DNA of 5,953 bases, from positions 1 to 5,953 of the forward strand of contig CAWVKD010000060.1 of NCBI GenBank assembly GCA_963929765.1, given 5' to 3'. The translations under genes and the position numbers were made by a program. Positions 5,248 to 5,953 of the stretch are shown piece by piece. Under the pieces are notes generated by a model. That model saw only the letters and a program-made list of their open reading frames with translations. It was not told the DNA's origin and searched no databases. Origin of the DNA: RGIG529 sp963929765. GTDB lineage: Bacteria > Bacillota > Clostridia > Oscillospirales > Oscillospiraceae. Within the stretch, counting starts at the first letter, position 1. Each line of letters opens with the position of its first letter.

Positions 5248-5291
5248 AATCAAGCTATAAAGTACTTGCTTAAAATGCAGGTAGCTTGATT
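5248..5291. repeat. 10-bp perfect inverted repeat after the CAT-like gene
   Basis: AATCAAGCTA (5248-5257) and TAGCTTGATT (5282-5291) are perfect inverted copies with a 24-nt interval. Inside, CTTGC/GCAGG can pair with one wobble, so RNA could form a long bulged hairpin. It begins 15 nt after the CAT-like stop. No T-run follows on either strand, so it is a poor intrinsic terminator; it may be a transcript-end structure or a relic of an element end. Confidence 0.55.
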
Positions 5292-5367
5292 CCATATAGG
5301 CAGGAACTTTTCAACCTTGTCTTCCTCAAGAGAATAAAAAGAGAATGAATATAACATCCGATAGGTG

Positions 5368-5456
5368 TATGTAAAAGAGATTATGAAAAAAGAAATTATT
5401 TTTACATAAAAGCAGAACGGCGGTAGAGAGAAAATCTTTGCCGCTTAAATTTTCTC
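5368..5456 (+). other. Structured leader region with two inverted repeats and an 8-codon ORF
   Basis: TATGTAAAA (5368-5376) pairs with TTTTACATA (5400-5408). GAGAAAAT (5428-5435) pairs with ATTTTCTC (5449-5456), while GCGG (5420-5423) can compete by pairing with CCGC (5441-5444). Between them ATG 5383 opens an eight-residue frame (MKKEIIFT, TAA 5407-5409) with only a weak AAAAGAGA before it. The arrangement resembles an attenuation leader for the MerR gene, but the better promoter candidate lies downstream of it, so this is tentative. Confidence 0.35.
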
Positions 5457-5466
5457 ATGAAAAGTC

Positions 5467-5497
5467 TTGCTTGTGACGCTGCGTAATGACGTATCAT
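5467..5497 (+). promoter_or_regulatory. Candidate MerR-type promoter with 19-bp spacer
   Basis: TTGCTT at 5467-5472 and TATCAT at 5492-5497 (5 of 6 to the -10 consensus) are 19 bp apart, the long spacing typical of promoters that MerR-family regulators bind and untwist. TGACGC-T-GCGTAA (5474-5486) in the spacer is a partial dyad. If real, it suggests autoregulation. A TTGTGA at 5471-5476 with a 15-bp spacer is the alternative. Confidence 0.35.
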
Positions 5498-5503
5498 ATA
5501 TCT

Positions 5504-5522
5504 AAGGAGGTGAAGGCTTGTG
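5504..5522 (+). promoter_or_regulatory. Strong Shine-Dalgarno fixing the GTG start of the MerR gene
   Basis: AAGGAGGTG at 5504-5512 is close to a full match to the 16S rRNA 3' end and lies 7 nt before GTG 5520-5522. The overlapping TTG at 5518 leads to a stop after 12 codons, and the in-frame ATG at 5553 would cut into the protein upstream of the DNA-binding domain. Confidence 0.85.
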
Positions 5523-5953
5523 GCAAAATATAGAGCAATACCAGCGGGATTTATGACCGTCGGCGAAGCGGCAAAGAAAATGGGCATTACCGTCCGGACT
5601 CTGCAATACTACGATAAAGAGGGGCTTCTCTCCCCATCGGCAGAAAGCGAAGGAGGACGCAGGCTTTATACAGATAAAGATTTGATTACTCTTCATCAAA
5701 TTATGTCTTTGAAATCACTGGGATTTTCTTTGAGCGATATCAAACAACGCTTGATTTATTTAGAGACACCGGCTGATGTTGCAAATGCCCTTACTGAGCA
5801 GGCAGATGATATACGCAAAAAAATAGAACAGCTTCAGGCTTCTTTGTCAGCAATCGAACAGTTAAAAGCAGAAGTTTTACAAATGCAGACGGTCAACTTT
5901 AAGAAGTATGCAGATATTATTGTCAATCTACAAATGAAGAATGACTCTTATTA
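5520..5953 (+). CDS. MerR-family transcriptional regulator, 5' part (runs off window)
   Basis: The frame from GTG 5520 is open to the window end: 144 complete codons plus one base. A short N-terminal lead (AKYRAIPAGF) precedes a MerR winged helix-turn-helix. The HTH reads MTVGEAAKKMGITVRTLQYY (12-31) and the wing DKEGLLSPSAESEGGRRLYT (32-51). The second HTH-like part is DLITLHQIMSLKSLGFSLSD (54-73), the usual GFSLxDI motif. A long dimerisation coiled coil follows (about 90-122, QADDIRKKIEQLQASLSAIE). The C-terminal effector domain begins at KKYADIIVNLQMKN and is cut off. No metal-binding cysteines are seen in the visible part, so a metal sensor of MerR/CueR type is unlikely; a drug- or stress-responsive regulator is likelier. 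MerR proteins activate by twisting promoters with long spacers, and a 19-bp one sits just upstream. The regulated gene probably lies beyond the window. Confidence 0.93.
   Translation, partial: MAKYRAIPAGFMTVGEAAKKMGITVRTLQYYDKEGLLSPSAESEGGRRLYTDKDLITLHQIMSLKSLGFSLSDIKQRLIYLETPADVANALTEQADDIRKKIEQLQASLSAIEQLKAEVLQMQTVNFKKYADIIVNLQMKNDSY

Noticed and set aside
5250..5357. Minus-strand 35-codon ORF (starting MLYSFSFYSLEEDK)
   Set aside because: It has no ribosome binding site and overlaps the 10-bp inverted repeat. No family was recognised and it is short enough to be chance.
3252..5953. Duplicated ssrA 3' end (attR) inside the window
   Set aside because: I read the downstream sequence for copies of the T-arm and acceptor (GGTTCGACTCC, GCCTCCACCA) and found none.
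1..5953. CRISPR array, tRNA genes, rRNA genes or insertion sequence transposase
   Set aside because: No regularly spaced direct repeats, no further cloverleaf apart from tmRNA, and no transposase-like ORF on either strand.

Overview
The window comes from a low-to-medium GC endospore-forming Firmicute of the class Clostridia. The left part carries the end of the spoIIIA sporulation operon, and smpB, a cyclophilin gene and ssrA (tmRNA) follow on the same strand. Protein style (SpoIIIAH with a KRNAVVV-type anchor, AT-rich codons) fits a gut Oscillospiraceae or Lachnospiraceae member, but the genus cannot be fixed from sequence alone.

Region 1 (1-1673) holds the 3' part of spoIIIAF, then complete spoIIIAG and spoIIIAH, tightly packed and closed by a strong intrinsic terminator. 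These proteins build the SpoIIIA channel between mother cell and forespore. Region 2 (about 1699-3399) is the trans-translation locus. A good sigma-A promoter drives smpB, followed 27 nt later by a cyclophilin-type peptidyl-prolyl isomerase. The 370-nt ssrA gene comes next, with an encoded CCA end, an alanine-type G3:U70 pair and a tag ending in LAVAA. A compact hairpin lies just before the mature tmRNA 5' end, and a long, branched terminator region follows its 3' end.

Region 3 (about 3400-5519) changes character: it is more AT-rich by eye, gene-sparse and visibly decaying. It holds an intact SRPBCC-fold gene and an intact small DUF4177 gene. After these come an internal fragment of a DUF3795 cysteine-rich protein, a DUF3784-type membrane protein broken by a one-base shift in a T7 run, and a chloramphenicol-acetyltransferase-like ORF that keeps only the catalytic C-terminal half. 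Region 4 (5520-end) begins a MerR-family regulator with a GTG start and a near-perfect Shine-Dalgarno; it runs off the window. Its upstream region carries several inverted repeats and a candidate 19-bp-spaced MerR-type promoter.

The core genes form a familiar sporulation plus ribosome-rescue arrangement. The stretch after ssrA looks like an accessory region with gene debris downstream of a common integration site, but no integrase or duplicated ssrA end is visible here. I do not see a clearly new multi-gene system. The most unusual points are the T-run frameshift with a slippery-site layout, the hairpin abutting tmRNA, the competing terminator arms after tmRNA, and the structured leader before the MerR gene.
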